NCBI GenBank assembly: GCA_016183835.1
Contig: JACPDV010000119.1
Location: 1-12,710 of the forward strand
Reading direction: 5' to 3'
From: Armatimonadota bacterium
GTDB taxonomy: Bacteria; Armatimonadota; UBA10988
DNA: 12,710 nt
Position numbers and translations under genes: made by a program. Of this stretch, positions 1-7,203 are shown one piece after another (the first letter of the stretch is position 1; every line of letters starts with the position of its first letter). The notes below the pieces were generated by a model. It did not search any database. It saw only the letters and a list, made by a program, of their open reading frames with translations, and was not told the DNA's origin.

Positions 1-383
1 TCGCCCACTGGGACGCGCGCTCCTCGGGCGACCTCTGGCTGGCGATGACCTACGCTCCCGCGCGGACTCACCTCATGACTCCGTCCTCCGAGCGGACCGT
101 CCGCGGGCGGGCGCTGAGTTCTGATGGCGCGGCTCTCGACCGGCATCGCGACTGCCTGTGGACGTCCAGCGGCTGGGCGCTGGACAGCGGCTCCTCACTC
201 TCCTGTCGCCGGCTCGACGGTCGCTTGCTCCTGAGGGTTGACGGCGCCGTCCGGCGGGTGGTCCCCTTCGGCTCGGCGACCCCGGACGAAGTGGCGCTCA
301 TACGCACACTGCCGGCGGCTTCTGCACCACCGCGGCGCGACCCGCAGTCGTGCGAGGTTCTGGCCGTAAGATGGTTCCGGTGA
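1..383 (+). CDS. C-terminal end of an unrecognised protein (5' end outside window)
   Basis: An open frame enters from the left edge (first full codon at 3) and ends with TGA at 381-383, giving about 126 residues. It starts AHWDARSSGDLWLAM and ends CEVLAVRWFR. The middle reads as short beta-like stretches (ALDRHRDCLWTSSGWALDSG, then CRRLDGRLLLRVDGAVRR) with GC-rich third positions, which favours real coding over a chance frame. I recognise no domain. It could be the tail of a beta-repeat or surface protein, but that is only an impression from composition. No start is visible here, so the length is unknown. Opposite-strand frames over the same bases are Arg/Ser-rich and look like shadows. Confidence 0.45.
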   Translation, partial: AHWDARSSGDLWLAMTYAPARTHLMTPSSERTVRGRALSSDGAALDRHRDCLWTSSGWALDSGSSLSCRRLDGRLLLRVDGAVRRVVPFGSATPDEVALIRTLPAASAPPRRDPQSCEVLAVRWFR

Positions 384-620
384 ACCAATCCGGCCCGCGG
401 CACACAAGACCGCCGTCCGCGACCGGGCCGCCGGTGCACCTGCACGCCGATCAGACCCTGGCGATGGGCGGCAGCCAGGCTGGCGAGCACGGCCGCCACG
501 CGGAGCTGGCGGTACACGGCGCCCTACAAGCCCCGCTCCACCGCCGCCGGATCGAGCGATTGGGCACCACTCAAGGGAATCGCGGGTCGGCCGGCGAAGG
601 TCCGCGGCGAAAGGCCGAGC
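384..620. other. intergenic stretch, no gene seen
   Basis: This 237-bp stretch separates the partial first gene from the radical SAM gene. Short frames cross it on both strands, but their products are low-complexity Arg/Pro/Gly-rich and overlap better-supported genes. I see no tRNA, clear terminator or strong promoter. An AAGG at 611-614 lies about 6 bases before the ATG at 621 and is the likely, weak ribosome binding site for the next gene. Confidence 0.4.
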
Positions 621-2063
621 ATGGACTTCTCCCGCTTCCTGCCGGCCCAGGCCGGGCGCCTCCGCCGCCGGTACGAATCGCCGGCCTGGCGGGCCGCCAT
701 CCGCTCCGGGCTGGTCGATGAGGCCCGTGCCACCCGCCTGCCCGTGCCCCCCGAACCGAACTCCTCGGGGCTCGCCAGCGCCCACCTGGTGGCGCGCAAC
801 GAGGCCGCCGTCCGCGCCCGGATCGCCGCCGGAGAGCGCGATCGCGACGGGCTGATCGCCGAGCTAGCAGGCTGGCGAGACGGCTCGGACGACGTGGCGC
901 TGCCCGGCCTCAGCTTCCTCGGGCTGTGCCTTACCTGGGCCTGCAACGCCTCGCCGAAGTGCCTCTACTGCAATCAGCGCCCCACCCGCCGGCGGCTCGC
1001 CCTGGCCGACTGGAAGCGGGTCGTGGACGAAGCGGCAGACAGCGGATCGAAGCCCTACATCTACCTCACCGGCGGCGAGCCGCTGCTCTGGCAGCGACGG
1101 CTCTACGGCCCGGACGGCCTGATCCGCCACGCCGCCGCGCTCGGCTGCCCGGCAAACGTCAACACCAACGCGCTCCGCCTCTCGCCCGCTACCGCCCTCC
1201 GCCTCGTCTCGTCGGGCCTGGCGAAGATCCACATCTCGCTCGACAGCGCCAATCCCGAGGTGCACGACGCCATGTCCGGCGTGCCGGGCCGCTGGGAGCG
1301 CGCCGTGGCCGGGATCGAGAACTTGCTCATCGCCCGCGAGCTGCTCGGCGGCGACCGGCCCATCCTCCACCTCAACTGCGTGCTCACGCGCGACAATGCC
1401 TGGGGCTATCCGGAGCTGGTGCGCTGGATCGTCCACACTAAGCCGCAGCGCTCGCCCGACCACACCGGCGGCTGGCGCCAGGACCCCTTCTTCCGCGACC
1501 TGGGCGCGCACCTGGTGCCGGTGGGCGGCGAGCACAACGCCGGTGTCCGCCTCACCGCGCCTGAGACGCGCCGGTTCTACGAAGACACCTGGCCCTGCGC
1601 CGCTGCCGTGTGGGAAGAGTACCAAGAGGAGATCGGTGTCACGAGCGACGACCGGGTGCCGTTCGGCGACTGGGCCTTCTTCGCCAGCGCGTGGCTGCGG
1701 GTGCGGCAGAGCGGGGACCTCGCGGAGTATGCGGAGGCGGCGGCTGTCGGCAACTACGCTCGGCTGGCGCTCGGCCCGCGCTGCCACATCGTGCCGACGC
1801 AGGCCTTCGTGCTCCCCGACGGCAGCCAGTACTGGTGCGGCGCGCACTACATCGCCCGGCCCGAACCGGTGGGCAACGTGCTCCGCGCGGGGCTGATGGA
1901 GAACATCCGCCAGGCGCTGAGCCAGGTGCGACACCTCCCCGGCCCGTACTGCGGCAACTGCGCCACGGCCACGCTGTTCCTCAACCAGGGGATCGAGGGC
2001 GCGCTGGCGAAGCAGGTGGATGAGTGCCTGGAGGCCGGCCCTACTCCCACCCCACCGACTTGA
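621..2063 (+). CDS. radical SAM protein with SPASM-like C-terminal Cys cluster
   Basis: 480 residues from ATG with a weak AAGG ribosome site. The N-terminal 95 residues are helical and Arg/Ala-rich. The radical SAM core begins at about residue 97. The cluster-binding cysteines are C108, C114 and C117 (TWACNASPKCLYCN), a CX5CX2C spacing instead of the usual CX3CX2C. GGEP follows at 151-154, NTNALRLS at 181-188 and HISLDSANPEVHD at 204-216, all typical of the SAM-binding TIM barrel. The C-terminus has C388, C406, C444 and C447 (WCGAHY ... PYCGNCATA), which resembles a SPASM/twitch domain that binds auxiliary Fe-S clusters. Such enzymes often modify peptides or act as sulfatase maturases, but no precursor peptide or sulfatase gene is next to it, so the substrate is unknown. 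It ends convergent with the sialidase-like gene, with a 23-bp overlap. Confidence 0.88.
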   Translation: MDFSRFLPAQAGRLRRRYESPAWRAAIRSGLVDEARATRLPVPPEPNSSGLASAHLVARNEAAVRARIAAGERDRDGLIAELAGWRDGSDDVALPGLSFLGLCLTWACNASPKCLYCNQRPTRRRLALADWKRVVDEAADSGSKPYIYLTGGEPLLWQRRLYGPDGLIRHAAALGCPANVNTNALRLSPATALRLVSSGLAKIHISLDSANPEVHDAMSGVPGRWERAVAGIENLLIARELLGGDRPILHLNCVLTRDNAWGYPELVRWIVHTKPQRSPDHTGGWRQDPFFRDLGAHLVPVGGEHNAGVRLTAPETRRFYEDTWPCAAAVWEEYQEEIGVTSDDRVPFGDWAFFASAWLRVRQSGDLAEYAEAAAVGNYARLALGPRCHIVPTQAFVLPDGSQYWCGAHYIARPEPVGNVLRAGLMENIRQALSQVRHLPGPYCGNCATATLFLNQGIEGALAKQVDECLEAGPTPTPPT

Positions 2064-3039
2064 CCCCCTCCGCCGTCACCCGCAGCCGCTGCGCCCGGAT
2101 CTGCGAGCCCGTGCCCTCCTGGTAGTAGACGAACAACACCGTCCCATCCCGCAGCCTGACCATGCTCGGGTACGCCCCGATGCACTCGTCGAGCTGCAGT
2201 CCCGCGCTCCACGTCTCTCCGTCGTCCAGGCTCCAGTGCAGCGACGTGCCGGGCAGCCGGTGGCCGAGGAGCAGCACGCGGTCCGCGTAGAGCAGGTACG
2301 GCGCGTGGCCGGGGAAGCCCACCTTCTCGGAGCGCGACCAGCTCCGGCCCTGGTCCGTCGACACCGACCGCCACATGCTGTCGCCCGGGTTCGAGCGCAT
2401 CGGGCAGAGCACGCTCCCGTCGGGCCGCTCGATGAACGCCGGCTCGTCGTTGTCGTCGTTGCCTTCGTCCACGAAGATCGGGTCGCTCCAGGTCTCACCG
2501 TGGTCCGTGGAGCGCAGGCAGGCCGACCAACAGCGGAGCGGCTCGGTGTACTCGCGGTAGATGGGCCACAGCAGCGTGCCGTCGCGCAGCTCGATCATCG
2601 GTGACGACGTGCCCCAGTGCGCATTGGCGGTGCTCGGCACCAGGTGCGGCTCGGTCCAGGTCTGCCCGTGGTCCGTTGAGGCGCAGGTCCACAGCTCCTT
2701 GTAACGGCTGGTGTTCTCCGGCCGCGCGTCGCCGCCGGCGTAGTAAGTGAACCAGTTGCAGATCAGGTTGCCGTTGCGGAGGCAGGTGACGGAAGGGTCG
2801 CGATCGTCCCAGGGCGTGTCGGCGACGACCGTCGCCGGCCCCCAGGTGCGGCCGTCGTCGGTGGAGCGCACGGAGCAGACGCGGGCACCGCGGGGCAGGT
2901 CGGGCCGCGGCAGGCTGATGTGGTCGTAGCCGGCGTAGAAGACGCAGACGAGGTCGCCGTTGGCGCAACGGCAGACGTCGGGGAACGCCTGGTATCCGCC
3001 GGCGCCGGCGTTGGAGCAGAGGATGACGAACGGAAGCAT
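2041..3039 (-). CDS. sialidase-like protein with five Asp-box (BNR) repeats
   Basis: 332 residues. ATG at 3039 is chosen because AGGAG lies 7 bases upstream and homology-like sequence begins immediately (MLPFVILCSNAGAGGYQAFP); the frame is open further up to 3516 but reads as low-complexity there. Five Asp boxes of the S-x-D-x-G-x-T-W type sit at about 59-66 (STDDGRTW), 121-128 (STDHGQTW), 177-184 (STDHGETW), 227-234 (STDQGRSW) and 270-277 (SLDDGETW). This fits a six-bladed beta-propeller of the sialidase/BNR superfamily, which may cleave terminal sialic or related sugars. No signal peptide is visible, so a cytoplasmic location or a non-sialidase role is possible. Many environmental proteins with this layout have no proven activity. 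The 3' end overlaps the radical SAM gene tail-to-tail. Confidence 0.88.
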   Translation of the reverse strand: MLPFVILCSNAGAGGYQAFPDVCRCANGDLVCVFYAGYDHISLPRPDLPRGARVCSVRSTDDGRTWGPATVVADTPWDDRDPSVTCLRNGNLICNWFTYYAGGDARPENTSRYKELWTCASTDHGQTWTEPHLVPSTANAHWGTSSPMIELRDGTLLWPIYREYTEPLRCWSACLRSTDHGETWSDPIFVDEGNDDNDEPAFIERPDGSVLCPMRSNPGDSMWRSVSTDQGRSWSRSEKVGFPGHAPYLLYADRVLLLGHRLPGTSLHWSLDDGETWSAGLQLDECIGAYPSMVRLRDGTVLFVYYQEGTGSQIRAQRLRVTAEGVKSVGWE

Positions 3040-3100
3040 GGGGCGGCTCCTGCGAGCGCACCGTTTGGCGGCGCCGCGACGTATCCTCCGCGGCGGCCGG

Positions 3101-3109
3101 TGGTACAAT
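3101..3109 (+). promoter_or_regulatory. extended -10 promoter candidate for the antitoxin-toxin pair
   Basis: TGGTACAAT (TGn extension plus TACAAT hexamer) stands out as an AT-rich island in GC-rich DNA. It lies 32 bases before the antitoxin ATG at 3142, in the gap between two divergent genes. No good -35 hexamer is seen at 16-18 bases, which is tolerated for extended -10 promoters. A very similar TGGTAGAAT precedes the Uma2 gene on the other strand. Confidence 0.5.
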
Positions 3110-3141
3110 GAGGTCGCTAGGATGGCGCGTGAGGTGCTGGC

Positions 3142-3432
3142 ATGAGTATCCATGTCGAGTTGACGCCGCAAGAGGAAGCTCGGCTGCGGGCGGCCGCCGA
3201 GCGGCAGGGCATCGCCGCCGAGGAGTGCGCGCGGCGGCTGATCACCGAGCACCTGTCCGGGGAGCTGACGGAAGAGGCCCGGCTGACCCGGGAGCTGTTC
3301 GCGCGGTGGGAAGCCGAGGACGCCACCGACGACCCGGAGGAGTTGGCGGCGCGGGAGCGGGAGTTGGCGGAGTTCATGGCGAACATGAACGCCAACCGGC
3401 TGGCTGTCGGAGCCAGGATCCTCTACCAGTGA
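3142..3432 (+). CDS. antitoxin-like protein of a type II toxin-antitoxin pair
   Basis: 96 residues from ATG, with GAGGT six bases upstream. The N-terminus (MSIHVELTPQEEARLRAAAE) has the strand-then-helix look of a ribbon-helix-helix DNA-binding or dimerisation region. The charged middle and the C-terminal tail (about residues 70-96, ending NRLAVGARILYQ) would be the toxin-wrapping segment. The stop TGA overlaps the GTG start of the PIN-domain gene (GTGA at 3429-3432), a coupling typical of antitoxin-toxin operons. Such antitoxins usually repress their own promoter. The family assignment rests mainly on size, order and overlap. Confidence 0.75.
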   Translation: MSIHVELTPQEEARLRAAAERQGIAAEECARRLITEHLSGELTEEARLTRELFARWEAEDATDDPEELAARERELAEFMANMNANRLAVGARILYQ

Positions 3433-3872
3433 GCCGTACCGTCGTCCTCGATGCGGGCCCTCTCGGGTTGGTGGCGCATCGCCCCGGCATCGTGCGGGCG
3501 GATGCGTGTCGGGCACAGGTGGAGGCGTGGTCCGTGGCTGGTTGGCATGTTGTCGTGCCGGCGATTGCTGACTATGAAGTGAGGCGCGAGTTGAATCGTG
3601 CCGGCAAGGTGTTCGGGTTGGCCCGGCTGGATGCTTTCAACAGTCTCGTGCCAGACCGCTACCTACCGCTCTCGGATGAAGCCCTGAAGCTGGCCGCCAG
3701 CCTGTGGGCGCGCGCACGGCAAGGGGGCAGGCCAACGGCCGACCCGCGCGAACTAGACTGCGATGTGATCGTCGCCGCGCAAACCCTCAGCCTCGGCTTG
3801 CCACCAGACCGGATTGTAGTGGCCACCACCAACCCGCGCCACCTGTCTCACTTCGTTTCTGCCGACACGTGA
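3429..3872 (+). CDS. PIN-domain toxin (VapC-like ribonuclease)
   Basis: 147 residues starting at GTG 3429, overlapping the antitoxin stop. PIN-domain acidic residues are visible: D8 in VVLDAGPLG, E50 in VPAIADYEVRREL, D110/D112 in DPRELDCDVIVAAQ, and the C-terminal VATTNPRHLS where an N or D completes the metal site. PIN proteins are Mg-dependent RNases, and VapC-type toxins cut tRNA or rRNA; the target here is not predictable. Codon use in its first half is less GC-rich at third positions than in the flanking genes (for example the stretch around 3540-3600), which suggests the pair was acquired horizontally. Confidence 0.85.
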   Translation: MSRTVVLDAGPLGLVAHRPGIVRADACRAQVEAWSVAGWHVVVPAIADYEVRRELNRAGKVFGLARLDAFNSLVPDRYLPLSDEALKLAASLWARARQGGRPTADPRELDCDVIVAAQTLSLGLPPDRIVVATTNPRHLSHFVSADT

Positions 3873-3887
3873 GAGCGCATCCAGCCC

Positions 3888-3906
3888 TGAGCCCGGCCCG
3901 GACTCA
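3888..3906. terminator. imperfect inverted repeat between convergent genes
   Basis: TGAGCCCGG and CCGGACTCA form nearly complementary arms (one mismatch) around a single central base; the effective loop would be about five bases. It lies in the 31-bp gap between the PIN toxin stop and the stop of the GH123-like gene, and includes the latter's stop codon. There is no T-tract, so a bidirectional terminator role is only a guess. Confidence 0.25.
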
Positions 3907-6267
3907 CGGCGCAGCGTCGCCCAACTCCGCCGCGACCGTTTCTCGCAGCCGCTCCGTATCCTCCGGCCGCAGGCCGGCGAAGCTGACCCACCCCGCATCC
4001 TCGCCGCCCCGGCTCCGCGCCTGGCCCTTCAGCTCCAGCACCCCCGCCACCGCCGCCGCCACCTGCTCGCGGTCCCAGCCGCGCGCCGCCGCCAAGAGCC
4101 GCAGCCGCTCCACCTCCTGCTCGCCCGCCCGTAGCGCCTTCAGCCGCAGACTGGCCAGCGAGCCGTTGATCCCGAACCGCTTGCCCGGATAGAGCAACGC
4201 CGTCGGCTCCGCCCGCTCGAAGTGCCCGTCGCCGCCGATGCTGTTCCACGGCACCACGCCATCAACCCCGGCCAGGTACGCCTGGAGGCACCAGCCCACC
4301 GCATTCTCGTTGCTCTCGCCCACGCGATTCGCCGTGCCATAGGTCCAGCCCGTGGCGCGCTCCTGCCGCAGCCAGCCGAGCGTGCGCTCACGGTAGTCGT
4401 AGAACGCCCCGCCGAGGACCTCCACGTCCACGCGCCCGTCCAGCCAGTCGCGCTGCCACTGCGGCCGCGAGATGTCCGCGCGCACCACCACGTTGGCGGG
4501 GCTGCCGGCCTTCCGCCAGCCGTCCTTGAACAGCCCGGCCAGGAACCGCAGCGCCAGCCAGTCGTCGCGGTGCATCGGCTCGTCGAGCAGCCACCAGGAG
4601 GTGCCGCGCCCGCCCTGCTTGGGGTCCCGGAAGTCGTACTTGTCGTTGAAGTAGCACTGGAACTGCGTCTGCGACCAGCCGCGCTCGGCGAGGTGACGCG
4701 CGAAAGCCTCGGCCACCGCCACGTAGCGCGCCTGCCATGCGGCGTCGAGCGCCTCCTCGACGGCCGGCGCCTGGAGGGCGTGCTCGACCATGATGGCCGG
4801 GTACTCGCGGGTGCTTGGCTGGAACCGGTAGGCGGCGATGGGGCTCGGCCAGTTCTCGCAGAACGGCAGGTAGAGGTGGTCGAGCGGCACGCCGCTCCGC
4901 GGCAGCCCGGCGAAGGCGCTGCCGTCGAGCAGCGGGCCGAAGCGACGGTCGAAGTCGGTGAAGTCGCAGGCGGGCGCATCGTTCGGACCGCTCAACGCCG
5001 GCCCGGCGCCCCAGTCGAGCCCGCCCGCCTGGTTGTAGGTCAGCGGCGCCCAGCAGAGGCGGTGGGCGTGGGCGAGGCGGTGGTACTCGTTCTCCACCCG
5101 CAGCGCCTCGTCCGAACTGCCGTCGCGGATGCCGAACTGGTCGTGGACCCGGCCGTAGCTGTTGAGCGAGACGTGGAACTGCTCGCCGAGCCGCCAGGTG
5201 GTGTGATGCACACCGGCAGGGGTGTCCTTCGGCACGGTGATCTCGACCAGCAGCGGCCAATACCTGCGCCCGGCCAGATCCTGCCAGTTGCCGTCCGGGC
5301 GAGGCTTGCGCGAGGGCACGGCGACCTCGGCCACGGGCGCGGGATCCTGCACGTACCACAGGGCGAAGGTCTGCACCGCCGAGGCTGGCAGCGGGGGCAG
5401 GGCGACCTGCGCCACGGCGTCAGGCTCGATGCCGACGAGCTGCACGGCCACGGTCTCGCCCCGCGCCGCCGCCAGCCGTACGCCGTCCGCCGACCACACC
5501 GGATTGCGCTGCCGATACTCCCCCGCGGCCTCACCCGCATACCGCCCGGGCCCCACCTCCTCGAGCACGTTGCCGGTCACCGGGTGGACGCTGGCGTAGC
5601 CGGGGACCGAAAAAGGGGTCAGGCTACTTTTCCGGCCCGCTGGCGTCGCCACCGGCGAAAAAGTAGCCTGACCCCTTTTCTGGCTGCTCCGCCCCGCAGC
5701 CTGCGCCGAAAAAGTAGCCTGACCCCATTTCCAGAGGCTGACCTCCACCGTGAGCGCCTCGTCCGGCGGGAGGCCGGGCAGGACGACCTGGTTGGCGCCG
5801 GGCCTGGCGAACGGGGTCTGCCAGCGCGGTAGCGGCGTGCCGTTGACGTTCACCGTCAGCGCCAGGCGCGACGGGTCCGCGCCGCTGAGGTCGAACCGCA
5901 GCCGGGCGGCGCCGGTGGTGGGCGTGGCGGCCTCGGGCGCCGGCTCGACACGGACGTTGGTGAGGCTGGCGGCGGGTTGGTCCGGTTCGGCGTCGACGAC
6001 CAGGTACGGCCGGCCGTTGCTCTGCTCGCGGCAGTAGACGTCGTTGTTGGCGCGCGTCTGCCCGGTTTCGTCACTCACACACAGCCCGTAGGACGCCCCG
6101 TTGGCGTTGGCCTCGATCAGCTCGGGGGCGACGGCAGCGCGGATCCAGCCGTCGGCGAGCAGCTCGATGGGGGCATAGGAGCAGAGCGTATGCCCGGCGG
6201 TGAGGGGCAGCCGGAGCTCGGCGGCCGTGCAGGCTGTGAGGGTGAGAAGGAGGGCGAGGAGGCGCAT
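3904..6267 (-). CDS. secreted GH123/DUF4091-like protein with truncated DNRLRE domain
   Basis: 787 residues from ATG 6267 with GGAG 8 bases upstream. Residues 1-17 are a signal peptide; LTAC at 10-13 could be a lipobox. Residues about 33-92 (ADGWIRAAVAPELIEA ... GLCVSDETGQTRANN ... REQ) match only the C-terminal half of a DNRLRE beta-sandwich, a surface-adhesion or carbohydrate-associated domain. Residues 180-220 are encoded by three REP-like repeats. The rest resembles the GH123/DUF4091 glycoside hydrolase group: LLDEPMH at 560-566 has the adjacent Asp-Glu pair used in substrate-assisted catalysis by GH123 beta-N-acetylgalactosaminidases, and AGVDGVVPWNSIGGDG ... LLYPGK ... LASLRLKALRAG at 666-714 is the DUF4091-type end. 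It probably acts outside the cytoplasm on amino-sugar glycans. The missing half-domain lies just upstream, behind a duplicated copy of this gene's own start. Activity is unproven. Confidence 0.75.
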   Translation of the reverse strand: MRLLALLLTLTACTAAELRLPLTAGHTLCSYAPIELLADGWIRAAVAPELIEANANGASYGLCVSDETGQTRANNDVYCREQSNGRPYLVVDAEPDQPAASLTNVRVEPAPEAATPTTGAARLRFDLSGADPSRLALTVNVNGTPLPRWQTPFARPGANQVVLPGLPPDEALTVEVSLWKWGQATFSAQAAGRSSQKRGQATFSPVATPAGRKSSLTPFSVPGYASVHPVTGNVLEEVGPGRYAGEAAGEYRQRNPVWSADGVRLAAARGETVAVQLVGIEPDAVAQVALPPLPASAVQTFALWYVQDPAPVAEVAVPSRKPRPDGNWQDLAGRRYWPLLVEITVPKDTPAGVHHTTWRLGEQFHVSLNSYGRVHDQFGIRDGSSDEALRVENEYHRLAHAHRLCWAPLTYNQAGGLDWGAGPALSGPNDAPACDFTDFDRRFGPLLDGSAFAGLPRSGVPLDHLYLPFCENWPSPIAAYRFQPSTREYPAIMVEHALQAPAVEEALDAAWQARYVAVAEAFARHLAERGWSQTQFQCYFNDKYDFRDPKQGGRGTSWWLLDEPMHRDDWLALRFLAGLFKDGWRKAGSPANVVVRADISRPQWQRDWLDGRVDVEVLGGAFYDYRERTLGWLRQERATGWTYGTANRVGESNENAVGWCLQAYLAGVDGVVPWNSIGGDGHFERAEPTALLYPGKRFGINGSLASLRLKALRAGEQEVERLRLLAAARGWDREQVAAAVAGVLELKGQARSRGGEDAGWVSFAGLRPEDTERLRETVAAELGDAAP
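5609..5632 (+). repeat. REP-like 24-nt element, copy A (inverted relative to B and C)
   Basis: GAAAAAGGGGTCAGG continuing CTACTTTTC: an AT-ended, GGGGTCAGG-containing unit unlike the surrounding GC-rich DNA. It is the reverse complement (one slipped A) of copy B and lies 24 bases from it, so A and B can pair into a long hairpin. In the minus-strand protein it encodes RKSSLTPFS. Confidence 0.8.
5657..5680 (-). repeat. REP-like 24-nt element, copy B
   Basis: Plus-strand sequence begins GAAAAAGTAGCCTGACCCC and ends TTTTC. It is inverted relative to copy A and direct relative to copy C. It encodes KRGQATFSP in the minus-strand protein. The motif resembles short repeats associated with RAYT/REP transposases (established class; the specific match here is my inference). 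Confidence 0.8.
5708..5731 (-). repeat. REP-like 24-nt element, copy C
   Basis: Same orientation as copy B, 27 bases further on, with one substitution (CCCCATTTC instead of CCCCTTTTC). It encodes KWGQATFSA. The A-B and B-C periods are 48 and 51 bases, both multiples of three, so the reading frame of the host gene is kept. Confidence 0.8.
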
Positions 6268-6541
6268 AGGTCGGGCTCCGGTCGCGACGCCCAACAGTTC
6301 GCACGGAGGGCGGATCTCCCTGCCGGCGGCACCTACATGTCGGCTGCCCGCGGAGCGGCGCCGCGTCGAAGCGGACGAGCATGAACATCTCGATGCCCTT
6401 GATCCGCGCCAGGCTCCGCGCGCCGTAGCTGTAGGGCCGTTCCGAGGGGTAGGAGCTGACGTTGGTGTCGGCGGTGATGGGCAGCCGGAGCTCGGCGGCC
6501 GTGCAGGCTGTGAGGGTGAGAAGGAGGGCGAGGAGGCGCAT
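6071..6541 (-). pseudogene. 5' fragment of the DNRLRE/GH123-like gene (N-terminal half of DNRLRE domain)
   Basis: From ATG 6541 the frame reads the same 21 residues as the gene at 6267 (MRLLALLLTLTACTAAELRL plus P). It then continues ITADTNVSSYPSERPYSYGA and RIKGIEMFMLVRFDAAPLRG, which is the N-terminal half of a DNRLRE domain. At about 6345 it runs into the copied Uma2-tail/leader segment, loses homology and reads nonsense until a stop at 6071. The downstream gene holds the C-terminal half of the same domain type, so the two pieces were most likely one gene. About 60-80 residues of the middle of the domain appear to have been replaced by the duplicated segment. It has the same GGAG ribosome site as its copy and would probably still be translated. 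Confidence 0.75.
6205..6344. repeat. 140-bp direct repeat, copy 1 (inside the DNRLRE gene)
   Basis: Identical over 140 bp to 6479-6618 (offset 274). With one mismatch at 6204/6478 the match extends to 6195. It contains, read on the minus strand, the last codons and stop of the Uma2 gene (6333-6335), the intergenic gap, the ribosome site and the signal-peptide codons. Because it carries a tail of Uma2 that has no function here, this copy is the displaced one. Confidence 0.95.
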
Positions 6542-6618
6542 AGGTCGGGCTCCGGTCGCGACGCCCAACAGTTCGCACGGAGGGCGGATCTCCCTGCCGG
6601 CGGCACCTACATGTCGGC
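6479..6618. repeat. 140-bp direct repeat, copy 2 (native context)
   Basis: This copy joins the real 3' end of Uma2 (stop at 6607-6609), a 65-bp gap and the 5' end of the DNRLRE gene (ATG 6541), so it is the original location. The two copies are separated by 134 bp of sequence that occurs only once. A simple tandem duplication of a 274-bp unit would have given a longer repeat. Confidence 0.95.
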
Positions 6619-7185
6619 AGCCTGCGCCACCTCCGTTCGTGCGTAGATCGCTGTCAGCGGCGCCACAAGGCTCAGCGACTCCAGCCGCACGACGTCGCCC
6701 GCATGCGTCAGGCTCTCGGTCTCCCAGCCGCGCTCGCCGCGCCGTAACACGCGCACCCACACCACGTCCTGGGCCACCAGCACGTAAACCTCGATCGACG
6801 GCAGGCTCCAGTAGGCCTGAGCCTTCTCCCGCTCGTCGATGCGGCGGGTCGAGGCCGACGTGACCTCGATCACGACCCGCGCGCTCTCCGTGTAGTCTGC
6901 GGTGTCGGAGATCGGCTCACAGCACACCATCACGTCCGGGTAGTCGAACACGTCGGAAGCAACCCGCAGCTTCATGTCGGCGCCAACCACCTCGCACGAG
7001 TGACCCGCCAGGTGCCGCCCCAGCACCTCGTGCCAGTTGTGCACGATGCGATTGTGCGCCATGCTGGCCCCGGACATGGCATGGACCTGCCCGCCCAGGT
7101 ACTCGTGCTTCACAACGGCAACCCTCTCAGCCGCCAGGTAGTCTTCCGGCGTCACCGCCGGCTGTACCCGAACCGGCTCGCTCAT
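6607..7185 (-). CDS. Uma2 family endonuclease-like protein (DUF820)
   Basis: 192 residues from ATG 7185, with GGGAG 8 bases upstream. It shows the Uma2 pattern: TPEDYLAAE near the start, VKHEYLGGQVHAMSGAS at about 25-41, then the PD-(D/E)XK-type nuclease core with D84 (DYPDVMV), E107 (VVIEVTS) and K121 (DEREKAQAYWSLPSIEVYVL). The family is common in cyanobacteria, Chloroflexi, planctomycetes and related groups, usually in many copies, and its biological role is not established. It sits between DUF433 and the DNRLRE gene on the same strand. Its last codons are duplicated inside the next gene. Confidence 0.9.
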   Translation of the reverse strand: MSEPVRVQPAVTPEDYLAAERVAVVKHEYLGGQVHAMSGASMAHNRIVHNWHEVLGRHLAGHSCEVVGADMKLRVASDVFDYPDVMVCCEPISDTADYTESARVVIEVTSASTRRIDEREKAQAYWSLPSIEVYVLVAQDVVWVRVLRRGERGWETESLTHAGDVVRLESLSLVAPLTAIYARTEVAQAADM

Positions 7186-7203
7186 GGCTGCACTCCCGTG
7201 GAC

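Noticed and set aside
68..785. Two minus-strand frames at 68-517 and 195-785
   Set aside because: Ser/Arg- and Gly-rich products without motifs, overlapping the more plausible plus-strand tail at 3-383 and the radical SAM start.
864..1934. 356-codon minus-strand frame opposite the radical SAM gene
   Set aside because: Compositionally biased product and no motif; the plus strand carries the radical SAM motifs.
3040..3516. Upstream extension of the sialidase-like frame
   Set aside because: The extension overlaps the antitoxin and toxin genes antisense, and the ATG at 3039 has a well-placed AGGAG.
5609..5731. CRISPR array
   Set aside because: Only three short units, one inverted, all inside a coding frame; no cas genes.
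4222..5832. Long 536-codon plus-strand frame opposite the GH123-like gene
   Set aside because: Its product is low-complexity Arg/Pro/Gly/Val-rich without motifs; it is the GC-rich shadow of the minus-strand gene, which has clear domains.
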